A DNA stretch of 64,000 bases, from positions 100,188,767 to 100,252,766 of the forward strand of contig NC_052518.1 of the NCBI RefSeq assembly GCF_014356525.2, written 5' to 3'. Below the pieces are notes generated by a model. That model had not been told where the DNA came from. It worked only from the letters and a program-made list of their open reading frames with translations, and made no database searches. Both the position numbers and the translations under genes were made by a program. The DNA comes from Nilaparvata lugens (Eukaryota; Arthropoda; Insecta; Hemiptera; Delphacidae). Shown here piece after piece: positions 24,377-35,412 of this stretch (positions within the stretch are counted from its first letter, which is position 1; the number at the start of each line of letters is the position of its first letter).

Positions 24377-25050
24377 TGTAATATATTGGAACAATTGCTT
24401 TGAAGCAAGATTTTGCTTTTCCAAAATGCGGTGAATGAATTTGCAAAATTGACTTGGTTGACCATAAGGTACCGGACATAAACAAAACATTCTACAAAAA
24501 AAGTATTAGATAGATAAATGGTTTTTATTTACACTTTACAATATAAAAAGTGATGTGGGGGAAATTGAGGCAATAAGAGCCCCCTCTTCCACTTAACCCA
24601 CAAATTTACATAGATTTCTAAAAAATCGACTTTGAATATTGTTACTGTACAACGACTCATTTATTACAGAAGTTTATACAACAGTCTCATAATAAGGTTC
24701 TTCAAAGCACTAGTTGGTAACTAAACATAAAAGCGAGCAAGCGCGTGTCTCAAGCATCTAAAGAGTGCTTTACAAACTAAATAGAACTGTTGTATACAAT
24801 ACTTTATCCACGACCATTCAAGCAAACTGTCTAGTATCTCAAGCACACTCATTAGTTTAATTTTTAAAGGTCACTGAGGATTCAGCTCAGCGACTGAAAT
24901 CGACAAGCCATCACTAAGTTAATCAATACTCATATTATAATAATACAAAGTATAAAACTGCTTTTTACTATGATACATGGTTTTCATTCTTCAATAAAAA
25001 TAAAACGAGATTCCGGTGTCAAAAGCATCAAAGTCGCCAAGCTGGTCTGG
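24377..25050. other. No gene seen
   Basis: AT-rich sequence without a recognisable feature. Confidence 0.5.
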
Positions 25051-25059
25051 ACTATTCAT

Positions 25060-25443
25060 AACTTTCTCAGTATGCATTATCCACTCAGCAGTTGTAATAA
25101 CAAACACAGACATCAGTTTCGTGGAAAGTGAATGACATTTTTTATTCTTTCAGTTCCTATTATTACCATAGATCGATTCAGATCAACACAATGTTTATAA
25201 TTGATTTTTCTGATTGTTGCAAAGAAATATTTACTTGTATTTTTACATGAATAGTCCTCAAGACTTTCTCAGTATGCATTATCCACTCAGCAGTTCTAAT
25301 ACAAACACAGACATCAGTTTCGTGGAAAGTGAATGCATTTTTTATTCTTTCAGTTCCTATTATTACCATAAATCGATTCAGATCACCACAATGTTTATAA
25401 AAGATTTTTCTGATTGTCGCAAAGAAATATTTACTGGTATTTT
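25060..25443. repeat. Tandem duplication, about 201 bp period
   Basis: CTTTCTCAGTATGCATTATC through AAAGAAATATTTACT occurs at 25060-25243 and 25263-25443 with few differences. The open frames are duplicated in step, so they give no independent evidence for coding. Confidence 0.85.
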
Positions 25444-26329
25444 GGAGTTATATTCAACTATTAGAACCTGATAAACTAGATTGTTGAATGACAGGTGAAA
25501 TTCAGTGAAGTTTACTTGACCTTTTCCTCGTATTTTATTGTGTGATGAGTGGAGATGATTTATGAGTTCATATTTGGATTCAATCCTCATAAAGGCCTCT
25601 TAATAGTGCAGTTTTGAAAATCTATTACGGTAATAATATCCATGACTTAGCAGTCACTACGGACAGTTCAAAATACGGCATTCATTCAAATATAAACAGG
25701 GCATCAGGAATCATATTAATTTGATGGTAATTCTAATCTCTGACATATTGTAGATTTGTTAAAACAATAAGAGTCAAATTGCCGAAATAGCTAGTTATTA
25801 TGATTGAAAACCTTCCATTCACAAAATAGTTAATATTTGTGATTGAAGAAATAATTCAAAGTTTATCTGTACTGTGAAAATAGTAGAATCATCAGCCACC
25901 ACACACCAACGTAGCATAGCTTGAAAGACAAAGCCTGACATAATATATCCTAAAACAATCTGCCCATTTCAAACCAGCGTAGCGTAGATTTAACATTGGG
26001 AGATACGACGACTACATCTTCCGAAGACTTATTTCTAGCTACGCTACGTTGGTGTATGATGGCTTTTAGAATCAATGAAATGTTCTTCAGCTCCAGAATA
26101 CAGTACTCTATGTATTGTAGCATAGATGGTACTTAATACCATCTGGAAAGCCTATGAAAGACAAACAACACAGTGTTGTATACGACAGCTGTGCTTTCAG
26201 TGAATTAGTTTGTGTTTTACTTCTGGTTCAAAATTTTTCTTAATAAATCAATATTTTCAAGTTCTTTGAGTTTATTGAATATAATCATTCTATTATATTA
26301 GGTTTTTAATTAAATCAAATTCAAAATTT
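25444..26329. other. No gene seen; small local inverted repeat
   Basis: CACCAACGTAGCATAG near 25904 and CTACGCTACGTTGGTG near 26038 form a short inverted pair about 130 bp apart. Nothing else can be supported. Confidence 0.45.
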
Positions 26330-26500
26330 CTAGTTTATTTATTTCTGGACTGAAAAGTGGACTCAAATCAATTCAAGTGGATAGCATAACCTATAATTTT
26401 TATTCATTCATAACTCTACCTCCATTGTATTATCATTCATCCCATCATCATCACCTAGGCTTAAAATACTTCTAGAAAGTCGCCTTTGTAAAATAATAAA
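26330..26500 (-). repeat. Dispersed repeat, reverse copy of 18477-18680
   Basis: Reverse complement of the 18.5-kb segment, including CTAGAAAGTCGCCTTTGT. Confidence 0.7.
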
Positions 26501-27180
26501 TAAAATATAGGAAACATAATGTTTCGGTTTACTACAGGGAAGAAACTGCTGTTACTCTATCAGGATAAATTAATAATAGAAAATCACTAGAACACTAGTT
26601 ATATTTGTATATAAAAGCGACTAGTTTTGGGCATTTATCCCATTCTCAAATGTCAAAGTTATTTATTTAATTATGAACTTTATTACAACTTTACCTATTA
26701 AAATAAGAAAAATTAAATTCATGAAGTACGGTACGTGACGAATTCGATTACATACTCTATTTCAGAAGACTTTTCAACTAATCATTCAAGAAGAATTTCA
26801 ATATTGAATTGAATGAAAATAGTTTATAGCAATTTCTTATTGATTGCAATTAAAATAAATATATAAATCTTATTAATGATATTATGAAGAGTTCTAGCGG
26901 ATTATTTATTTTCTTCAATGTATTCCTCAAAAATGTTTCCTACTAAGGAGTAAGTCTAGAGGTAGAATTATCAACTATTATTAGATTTTTTCTGATATTT
27001 TCAATAGAAATAGTGTAGGCTAATGGCAAAAGAGAAATATTGATATGTAATTATGAAAGGAAGTTCTACAGAATCGTTATTCTCACTGGATTCGTGATAA
27101 GTGTGCAATTAAATCTGAATGAACGATGCAGATGGAACCAAAGGGTTAATATTGTGAGGTTACTGCCATAGTATTTTGAA

Positions 27181-27500
27181 AAAATGTCGCAAACAGGGGG
27201 TTTGAGCACCTGCTCAGCGTGAGCGAGCGAGAGAGGAGTGAAGAGAGAATAATTGAGAGAGTGATAGAGAGAGAAGTGACAGAGAGAGAAGAGAAGAGAG
27301 AGAAGGAGCACGGGCAGCCAACAAAACAGCATCCCAAACTACGACGAGGCCAAGTAGAATCGATTTTGCCGATCGGTGCTGTGAGGGGAACGTGGGCACA
27401 ATCTGGCAACGCCGCACTCACCGGCAACGTCGCCCCCCCTAGCCCCACTGGCTGTTTACGGCTGAGACTGAAGACCAAGGTCTGAATCTGATGTATGGGA
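27181..27500. promoter_or_regulatory. GA-rich and CpG-rich island, possible promoter
   Basis: A GAGA-rich run (about 27222-27305) is followed by a CpG-rich stretch ending near 27480. TCAGTC, an insect initiator-like motif, lies just downstream at about 27514. GA repeats are common in insect promoters. Long open frames occur on both strands here because the repeat lacks stops, and neither has recognisable domains. It shares CACAATCTGGCAAC with the island at 4.2 kb. A repeat origin is equally possible. Confidence 0.3.
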
Positions 27501-27801
27501 GTATGAGAGTTCAGTCAGATTGCATCCGTATGAAAATCTGGAAAAATTTCAAATCTCGCAAAGCAAAACGTAGTGGGAAAATGGAAAATCTAGTCATGTC
27601 TGATAAAAGCTACAGCTTCTCAACTGTACAGATTGATAGAGTCCGAACATAAATTACATTTTCACCAACAACTAACATTAATTATACATTCTCTCTCTCT
27701 CACATTGCTCAAAAAGTAATCTCAATTGACACTTTTTCAGTATTGTTTGCAGGATATTGTCAGAGAGGTCAACTGAATAGAATTTACTCACATTATTAAA
27801 T

Positions 27802-27994
27802 GTTCCGTACATCTATAATTATTATTTAACGAAAATCCTAAATAAATGCTGTAAATCACCCCGAAGACTTCTGCTACTGCAAACATTGACAACAGGGTTA
27901 ACAGCTAGATGGAAATTCGATGAGAACTACTATCCAAAAAAGCATTTGAATAAATGCATTCTCTATTTATTAATTCCATCTGTTCCGTACATCT
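27802..27994 (+). mobile_element. SINE-like element, collapsed member
   Basis: A 13-bp direct repeat GTTCCGTACATCT (27802-27814 and 27982-27994) flanks a 167-bp element. It contains one arm (CCGAAGACTTCTGCTACTGC, AACAGGGTTAACAGCTAGAT) fused directly to the family tail CATTTGAATAAATGCATTC. The opposite arm and tRNA-like heads of the 34.3-kb member are missing. Confidence 0.75.
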
Positions 27995-29800
27995 GTAAAA
28001 TCAGATGTTTCTGTAAAGGCTTCTTGAAAATACCCGTGAATTTTAAAGACGTTCACTAATGTACTACAGACAATTTTCTATTAGACATTCACTAATATTA
28101 TTGTTCAGTGAACTGATTGATTATTAACTGATTTATTATCAGTGAACTGATTGGGAAACATGGGGACTGGACTGGATGAAAAACTGACGCGATATAAAAC
28201 AACTGAAAAAACTGATTTAGGCAACAATACAGTCAGGTCCACATGACTAATTTTATAGAAAACTTAACTCAGTTGTGACTCATAAGTATAAGTTAATGCA
28301 AGGAATTTTCAGTTTAAAGGTTGGATTGAAATTAATTCCTAACACTAAAATCTGGCATGGACAATGGGAAATCCAACAAGACTGGTTTGATAACTGACTT
28401 GCAACAGCAACCTTATTTATTTATTTAATCATTCAGAATTATACAACTTACAGAAAAGTACCACAGGCTTATGAGGCCAAAACGGTTCCAATTCTAATTT
28501 AAACAACATTTATAATTACATTCTAATTTATAACTACATTTTCAAATTTATTCAGCGAAGCTTCATTGAAACCATGAGTATGCAGACTTGAACTAGACAG
28601 AACAGAAGTGTATTGTGATATATCCAGAGAAAACTTCTATATTCTGTGGATATATCGTAGAAAAAATGAAAATTATCAAACTCTTAGGTGACTATGGATA
28701 CAGAAATAAAACAAATGGAAAATCTTAATTCTGTTCCTTATAATACTAGCATCTCTACACTCTCTTTCAGACGTGAGAAAATTGGATAGATTTTTATAAT
28801 TTATAGATTCCGCCTTACATCCCAAGTGTAAAAATAGTCCTAATCAATGAAAACTAACTTTCAACTTTAATCCATATAATTTATTCAATCAGTTTCACGC
28901 TTGTACACATTATATTTTTGCAAATAATATGGTTACAAACCATTCTGAGGAATTGAAAAATGAGCAATTGCTACTACTATGAAGAAGGCACTACTGATAT
29001 GCATAAGAAAGCAACTACAATTTGAGTAAGAAAATAAATTTATTTTAAAAATGCATATAATGCGTTAGGCAACCAAACCAGGTTCTGTTTATATTATAGT
29101 ATTATACAATAATAAAAGTGGTTGACAATTTCAATTTGTGTTTTCATTTCATAGCATGTAATACATACTATGTATGCATGGAATGAGTGTATTTTCACTC
29201 ATAGAACTATCAAAATGATAATAGCATCAACGATTTCTACAAAATTTACGCATTCTATTTAATCATGAAGTATAATTAACATTGAAGATGTTAGAAATGA
29301 ATTTGTTAGACGATTTTACCAAATGAAATCAACAGAATCAATTGCCTTCAAGAGCTGGTTCCCAGAGAATTTCAAGAGACGTGTACAAACAATAACGTTT
29401 TGCAAGAGTGGTTTAATGTTTTAAACGATTAATTTAACAGTATATAAATCGATAGCCACTTTAGAACGTTTGAAAGTTCTCAACTCTTACCACAATTGCA
29501 CAACGCAGATTCGAGATACCATGTGCCTTGCAATTGACACTTTTCAGAGTTTATCAGCACGATAGTTGTAGAGATCTAGGACCACTCAAGTCCTGTCTGC
29601 TCTCAATAAATGTACAAATAAACTCCAATTTAAATTGAGTGTTTCTAATCGAAGCATTGGGAATTCAATAGATTGAACTATCTACGACAAACTTGGATGT
29701 TGTTGTGAATGTGATATTGTGGAAGATATACAATTGATCAACAGCTAATGGCTAATCGTAGAGCTTCACCCATACTACATATTCCAAAGTTAAATCAGTT
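27995..29800. other. No gene seen
   Basis: AT-rich sequence with small duplications (for example GTGAACTGATTG-type motifs near 28108 and 28141). No coding or RNA feature can be supported. Confidence 0.45.
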
Positions 29801-29812
29801 TAGAGATTGATA

Positions 29813-29885
29813 ATGGTGTACCAACCGAAACTCAAATAATTTTTCTCGTAAATTAATGGTTTTGACAATATCAAATTGTCTTCAT
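29813..29885 (+). repeat. Degenerate relative of the 24.2-kb hairpin loop
   Basis: AATGGTGTACCAACCGAAAC followed by a right-arm-like TGGTTTTGACAATATCAAA matches the 24.2-kb element. The left arm is absent, so this is a truncated copy. Confidence 0.5.
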
Positions 29886-30584
29886 TCAATACAAACTTCC
29901 ATCAATTATTTAAAAAGATTTCTACTCTCACTTGTCCGTACAATCTCAAGATTGTTAATCTCAATTAACATAAACATATACTCATGGATTGGACATAAAA
30001 GTTTTGTATACATCCAAGTGTATTGGAGAAACGTATGGGACAGAGATGAGAGTATTCGTTTATTCACTTAAATAAGACAACATTAACTTGATGCCATTAG
30101 GCCAGATCAAGTACCAACTATTTATTCTAAATCTCATGGTAACGTTCCAATTAAACATAATTTCTCAATACATTGCAATGTCGTTAGTCTCAAAAGAATA
30201 AAATAAAGATGAGGCTACTCCTTTCTTGCGGGGATGAACAAATTTTATTGAAAATATTAATTTTCGATAAAATATACTGTAAATAATATAACCGGACTAG
30301 TTATGTGTTATAGCATCCAAGGAATTATAGTAAAATTGCGTAAAAAAGACAGTGAGAGTAAAAGGGAAAAACATTATAAATTAGTATGATGCGAAGATAG
30401 CATAATATATAATTTTTGAACAGAAAGGAGAAGAATAATGGTATTAAAACTATTCATTGCAAATGGTGTAACTGGTAAAACATAGCGATGAACACTGGGG
30501 GAAAAAAATACTGGTACAGAAGTTTAATATTTATATAAAAACACGACTTTAGTACAAATTAATCAATTGAAATTGAAATAATAG

Positions 30585-30834
30585 AAGATTAAACTTAATT
30601 TAATAGACTTAAAACGTTGTCAAAAATCCACTTTAATTAAATAAAAATTAATATTTTACAGGAGCATGCTTTCGTGCTCACACATCATCAGCTGTAAGTT
30701 ACAGTACATGCTCCTGTAAAATATTAATTTTTATTTAATTAAAGTGGATTTTTGACAACGTTTTAAGTCTATTCAATTATGGAAAAGTTCCACATCAACA
30801 TTCACGCTACAAACTTAATTAAAGATTAAACTTA
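30585..30834 (-). mobile_element. Hairpin retro-element carrying a hammerhead-like ribozyme
   Basis: A 13-bp direct repeat AAGATTAAACTTA (30585-30597 and 30822-30834) flanks it. A perfect 67-bp inverted repeat (30602-30668 and 30707-30773) closes on a 38-nt loop. A 48-nt tail (30774-30821) sits on the side that is 5' with respect to the ribozyme. There is no open frame. Architecture matches the elements at 24.2, 33.5 and 44.7 kb. Hammerhead ribozymes are known in Penelope-like retroelements and in retrozymes. Membership of either class is inference. Confidence 0.75.
30661..30714 (-). ncRNA. Hammerhead-like ribozyme motif
   Basis: Read on the minus strand, the order is: helix III strand GGAGCATG; a GTA cleavage-type triplet (30707-30705); helix I CTGTA-ACT-TACAG (30704-30692); CTGATGA (30691-30685); helix II GTG-TGAG-CAC; GAAA (30673-30670); and the returning helix III strand CATGCTCC. 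This is the complete hammerhead order with helices I and II closed. Departures are an unpaired T before helix II and an extra G after GAAA. Helix III continues into the long palindrome. Activity is unknown. Confidence 0.6.
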
Positions 30835-33420
30835 TTTACGCAAATAAAAACTGAAGTCCTTTTAAAACTAATGAAGCCAGAGTAGGAACCGAATGTATAA
30901 AAAAGATCAATAAATTTTCTGAGCAAATTCAGGCGAAGAATTTCAGTTTTCTGTATAATCATTATTTATGTTTATAGTGTTACGGTAATAATAATGAATG
31001 AAAGTTGGATAGTGAATCTTCGAATCAAGAATCATGCTTGTTTTTCAAAGTGGGTGGTGGAAAATCCATTCCACGAATACAGTCATAAACTGTCATCTCA
31101 GGTCAAGCTAAAAATACAGTTAGTTTTGCCCAAGGAAAGATAACCTGTTAACCCGAGAATGCCGGCAACCGACAGTCCATGTCAACAAAAAGTCCAGCCA
31201 TGATCTAAACAACTCAACAACACTAGTCTTTATAGAAAAGCTCCAACTGTCCACAAATCACAATTTATTCACCATTATCTATTACTAGACGAATACCAAA
31301 AATAAAAAGTTCAGAATTGATAACTCATCAATCAGCATTATCAAGTTTCAAGACTAGAATAATGGCCTGATAATGTTGGCGGTTCGGATAATATATTATT
31401 CAAGTTCAAAGCGTCAATTCAAAGAAAAGAAGATAGAGGAGCACTGTACTGTCCAAAAATGAACTGGATTCAGGGGCTGATATGCAATACGCCATGAAAA
31501 GAAAATATAACATTCTATTGCTGATTAATATGCTATCGCCATCGCCTATTGTAACATCAAGATTTATAAAACATTTTTGAAAAAAAATGGGGAAAATTTT
31601 GTAAAGAAAAAAAATCTTTATAAAACAGAAAAAACGTTCAGAACAAGAGTAGAGTCGTAGATAATTTCAGAAAACGTGCAGTACTTCTAATAAATTTATT
31701 AATTACTATCCAGAATTTGAGAATCCAAATGACACTGATCTATTCCTCTAGTTATATAATATTTACTCTTTATTTAGAGTTTAGACAGTAGCAGATCTGT
31801 TTAGATGGGTTGAAGAATTTTTTCCAACTCTTTTGAAAAACAACTTCTCAGCTTTTTATCACTAGGTCAATAAAGTTTAAATATGACTAAAGAGATCAGC
31901 TTCAAATTTAGGTTCGAAATCTCCAAATATCCCAAAATCATTGTCACAACATTCATCAACAGCTTATTTGTTCAACTTGCGTGCAAAACCGGTCATTACC
32001 AAACGAGATTGAATTTTGATAAAAACGGATTGATATTGTCACACCATCAATTCATTAAAATAATTTGAGATCCTGGTTTCGTTTGTTACACCATCCATCA
32101 TCTAGTAAACTGAAAGCTTAATCATTAAGCAGTAGAATACGGGCGTATGATTGGTCCTTCTCTACTACTCCACAGCTCTACTGCCATTGGCCGAGACAAG
32201 ACACGCCCATTCAAATATTCCAAATAAGGTCATGCGAGCCTTTAGACAACAAATAATAAAGATGAACTTCATCAATAACAAAACGAAATCCATAATATGT
32301 GAAAGAATGTGAGAATATACAATTTGAATATCAGTCAACACTACAAAAAAGGGTATAAAAATTTATATTAAGGGAGAAGCCTTGTAGTTTTTGTAAAGAA
32401 AATGGAGATAACTAATTAGCAAGTATATTATTATTATTCAAGATCATCACATCAGTCTTATGACCCTCGCACAAGCCTCATCTGTGCATCATCATCAGCA
32501 AAAAACACCTTTTTTCAATAATTCAAATGACTCATCTGGACTGGAACTAATGAAATTAGTAATCAACTTATAACGTTACAATCATATCTGACTAATTGTT
32601 TTTGAAAGAATAATGTGACTGAAGCCCTAGTTTATCACGCTGTAGGAATGTAATCTTGATCAACATTTCTCAAGAAATTATTTGTCACAATCAGTAACTG
32701 ACTGTTCAACTTTTGTTGAATCTACAGCTTTCAATAAACTATTTTCAGACCCAGACCCTAATCTTGAGTGTATTTATCCGAATTAATCTTTCAATTGACA
32801 TTGTTTTTTTTAGAATTTCGTTATTCCTACAACTTCAAATACCCGGTCTTTAAATCATATTTGAATTGCCTTTATCTTACAGAAGATAAGATAGAAGCAA
32901 TGTAGTAAAATAGGATACACGTTGAAAAGAAGCACTACTAACATGCATTCCTTATTGTATTATTGTTTCCAATCATAAAACGGAATTATGCAAACCTTTT
33001 TACAGTGAGGCTACTTCATAGATACGAATACAGAGCGACCTAAAAATAATTTAATTATTTTGAACTATATAGTGTTTGGCAAGAAGATATTAAGCATCTA
33101 GGGCTTCTACTCATTCCTACACTTGGTGATTACTTGAAACTATAATTTAATTATTTACTCAAATATAATGAGGGACAGTTTAATAGACATCGGTTTAGAA
33201 ATGTTTGGCTACATAGATAAGGATAGTAGATGGAAGATTTCGCAGTTACCTTCAAATTAAATTTATGGAGCTTTAGTAGAGTATGAAAGATAGAAGTTTA
33301 GAAGAAGTAATATTATCTAGAAGTATTAAGTAGAAGTATTATGATCTATTTTCAGTTAGATGTATTCTCGGTCTGAAAGATTCTTTATTATCGAATGAAA
33401 CTAACAAAACAGCGGCTTAT
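30835..33420. other. No gene seen
   Basis: AT-rich sequence with only short frames. A more GC-rich patch with GGGCGTATGATTGG and CATTGGCCGAGAC lies at about 32138-32215 and could be a regulatory patch, but nothing supports a gene start. Confidence 0.45.
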
Positions 33421-33422
33421 AA

Positions 33423-33695
33423 ATTATATTGTATTCTTCAATGTTTGATTCCATTACGAACTGCTTGTTAAATAATCACTTTGAACAATTAATTACGACA
33501 TAGCAGTCAGGTATTTATATAAATAAAAGCTATTAGCTTCTACTTACATTAGTGTAGCCCATCAACAGAGTGTTGATGAAGGGCCTAGAGTCCGATGTAC
33601 TACACTAATGTAAGTAGAAGCTAATAGCTTTTATTTATATAAATACCTGACTGCTATGTCGTAATTAATTGTTCAAAGTGATTATATTGTATTCT
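33423..33695 (+). mobile_element. Hairpin retro-element with decayed hammerhead-like loop
   Basis: A 15-bp direct repeat ATTATATTGTATTCT (33423-33437 and 33681-33695) flanks it. A 36-nt tail leads into a perfect 84-bp inverted repeat (33474-33557 and 33600-33683) with a 42-nt loop. The loop reads TTGATGAAGGGC, CTAGA, GTCCGATG. This has helix II pairing (GGGC/GTCC) between TTGATGA and GATG, positions that would be CUGAUGA and GAAA in an intact hammerhead. The arms are unlike those of the 30.6-kb element, but the layout is identical. Confidence 0.65.
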
Positions 33696-33865
33696 ATTCT
33701 ATTTAAAAAGTCAAGTTTACCTTTATTAACAATATCAAGTTCAATCTTAATAAGATCACTCTTAGAGAAAAACACGCTTTTCAATATAAAATATCTTCCA
33801 AAATTTATTACAAATTATCTCATTAATTGAACCTTTCCCATCAAGCATTATTATTTTCTATTCCC

Positions 33866-34163
33866 TAATCATCAAATTCACGGTCATGTAACAAGGAGAA
33901 ACCAGAATATTATATTCCAGTCAAGAGTCAGATTGGAGCGAACAAGTGAAGATTTCCCTCATCTGGTATAAGGTTTTTTAATAATATGCTACCCAACGAA
34001 ATGAGAAGCCTGCCCCTTGTGACTTTCAATAGAAGGTTGAAGTCATGGTTGATCTCCAACCCCTCCTATTCTATTAATGAATTCAGGGAGGCCAACCTCA
34101 ATTCGATGATACTAGCTCATCTGTACAGTAATTATTTTATTTATTATATTCACAAGTTAACCA
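33866..34163 (+). pseudogene. Non-LTR retrotransposon, RT C-terminal region
   Basis: An upstream frame gives HGHVTRRNQNIIFQSRVRLE. After a one-base shift the next frame gives NMLPNEMRSLPLVTFNRR and KSWLISNPSYSINEF. This is the conserved C-terminal pattern of Jockey/CR1-like LINE proteins (N.LP..IR.L....F...L..WL). Its 3' non-coding region probably continues through 34268 and resumes after the SINE insertion at 34790-34890, ending with GAAATAAATCATTG. Confidence 0.75.
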
Positions 34164-34411
34164 CATTACATTTTTAGGCTATACTAATTTCATCTCTAAG
34201 GATTGAAACTTGTGAATATTTTGCATGTATTATATTTCCATAGACTAAGTTTAGTGCATTCTGTGATAATAATTCAAGTTTGATTATTATTTAACGAAAA
34301 TCCCAAATAAATGCTGTATATATCACCCCGGAGACTTCTGCTACTGCGGACATTGACAACAGGGTTAACAGCTAGATGGGAATTCGATGAGAACTACTAT
34401 CCAAAAATTAG

Positions 34412-34485
34412 TTGCCAGCCCGGGAATCGAACCCGGTACCTCCCAATTGCTAGTCAGGAATGCTTACCCTTACACCAAACTGACA
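34412..34485 (-). tRNA. tRNA-like SINE head, left copy
   Basis: The exact reverse complement of the right copy in sequence and length (74 nt). It has the same cloverleaf potential and internal box B GGTTCGATTCC. It is very probably a SINE promoter, not a working tRNA gene. Confidence 0.7.
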
Positions 34486-34526
34486 ATCTCTGGCTTCGTA
34501 TAAAATGAGCGCTGCTATCCAGAGAT

Positions 34527-34600
34527 TGTCAGTTTGGTGTAAGGGTAAGCATTCCTGACTAGCAATTGGGAGGTACCGGGTTCGATTCCCGGGCTGGCAA
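34527..34600 (+). tRNA. tRNA-like SINE head, right copy
   Basis: The 74 nt fold as a near-complete cloverleaf: acceptor TGTCAGT with GCTGGCA, anticodon stem CCTGA with TTGGG, loop CTAGCAA (position 34-36 reads AGC), 5-nt variable loop, T arm CCGGG-TTCGATT-CCCGG and discriminator A. The D stem is weak. Box A (TGGTGTAAGGG, 34535-34545) and box B (GGTTCGATTCC, 34579-34589) match Pol III promoter consensus. AGC would be alanine, but the U3:G70 pair is reversed from the alanine identity G3:U70. With its SINE context a SINE head is the best call. Confidence 0.7.
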
Positions 34601-35097
34601 CTAATTTTTGGGTAGTAGTTCTCATCGAATTCTCATCTAGCTGTTAACCCTGTTGTCAATGTCTGCAGTAGCAGAAGTATTCGGGGTGATATACAGCATT
34701 TATTTGGGATTTTCGTTAAATAATAATCATATATTAATAAACATTTGAATAAATGCATTCTCTATTTAAATCCATCTATAATTCAAGTTGATAATATATT
34801 TGTTATTGTAATAATATGACTTATATGTAAATTGATCTAGCCTGATGTACTTAATGTCTTTTTTTGGCTGAAATAAATCATTGAATCACAACAAAATTAT
34901 AGATAGATGTGTAAATTTCAAGAACCTGCAAATAATTCGCTAAACCTTTTCTAAATAGCTGTAATTTATTTTCAATAGAAATTTGACTTGGGAGTTATAT
35001 AGAATTAGACTCAGAATTAAACTAATAGAAATTCACCATAAAATCATGAAGAAGTATTGCAAGAATAGTAAAGTGAGTGGATTTAAATCTCTAGTAA

Positions 35098-35197
35098 TAA
35101 TTATTATGAAACGAAAATCCTAATTAAATGCTGAAAATCACCTGATCACCTCGAAGATTTCTGCTACTGCAAATATTGACAACAGGTTAAACAGCTG
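35098..35197 (+). mobile_element. SINE-like fragment split by a short DNA element
   Basis: AACGAAAATCCTAATTAAAT through TGACAACAGGTTAAACAGCT matches the left arm of the SINE family. It resumes after the inserted element as ATAGATGGAAATTCC from about 35410. The intact family reads AACAGCTAGATGGAAATTC, which exposes the insertion point. Confidence 0.7.
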
Positions 35198-35412
35198 TAG
35201 TGAGGTCCACGTTATAATGACAGTATTTGATCAACTTTGGTTTTGCTATCCTTGTCTATCATTCGACAAAGCCGGTGGTACTATCCTTTTCTAGGTCCAC
35301 AACGATGCCAATTATGTTTTTGACAGTATAGAAATATAATTAATTAATGAAGAGAATCGGCATCGCTATTCTATCTTCATCCACTGTCATTATAACGTGG
35401 ACCTCACTATAG
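35198..35412. mobile_element. Short DNA element, TAGTGAGGTCCACG family, short form
   Basis: About 215 bp with both termini intact, inserted into the SINE fragment. The interior is nearly the same as the copies at 52.0 and 52.6 kb. Confidence 0.9.

Larger units (their letters stand above)
34269..34789 (+). mobile_element. Double-headed fold-back SINE
   Basis: A perfect 12-bp direct repeat ATAATTCAAGTT (34269-34280 and 34778-34789) shows that the whole unit inserted at once. Two nearly identical arms (about 34281-34493 and 34519-34730) face each other around a 25-nt loop, each with a tRNA-like head nearest the loop and the family body outward. The right arm continues into a unique tail with CATTTGAATAAATGCATTC, shared with the 27.8-kb copy and, more diverged, with the 21.0-kb copy. 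The host site is the 3' region of a LINE fragment. Confidence 0.85.

Noticed and set aside
27146..27485. Overlapping open frames on both strands in the GA/CpG-rich island
   Set aside because: Low-complexity GA repeat lacks stops on both strands. No motif or splice context favours either frame.
34412..34600. Two functional tRNA-Ala genes
   Set aside because: They lie in identical SINE arms bracketed by one target duplication. The D stem is weak and the 3:70 pair is U:G, not G:U.
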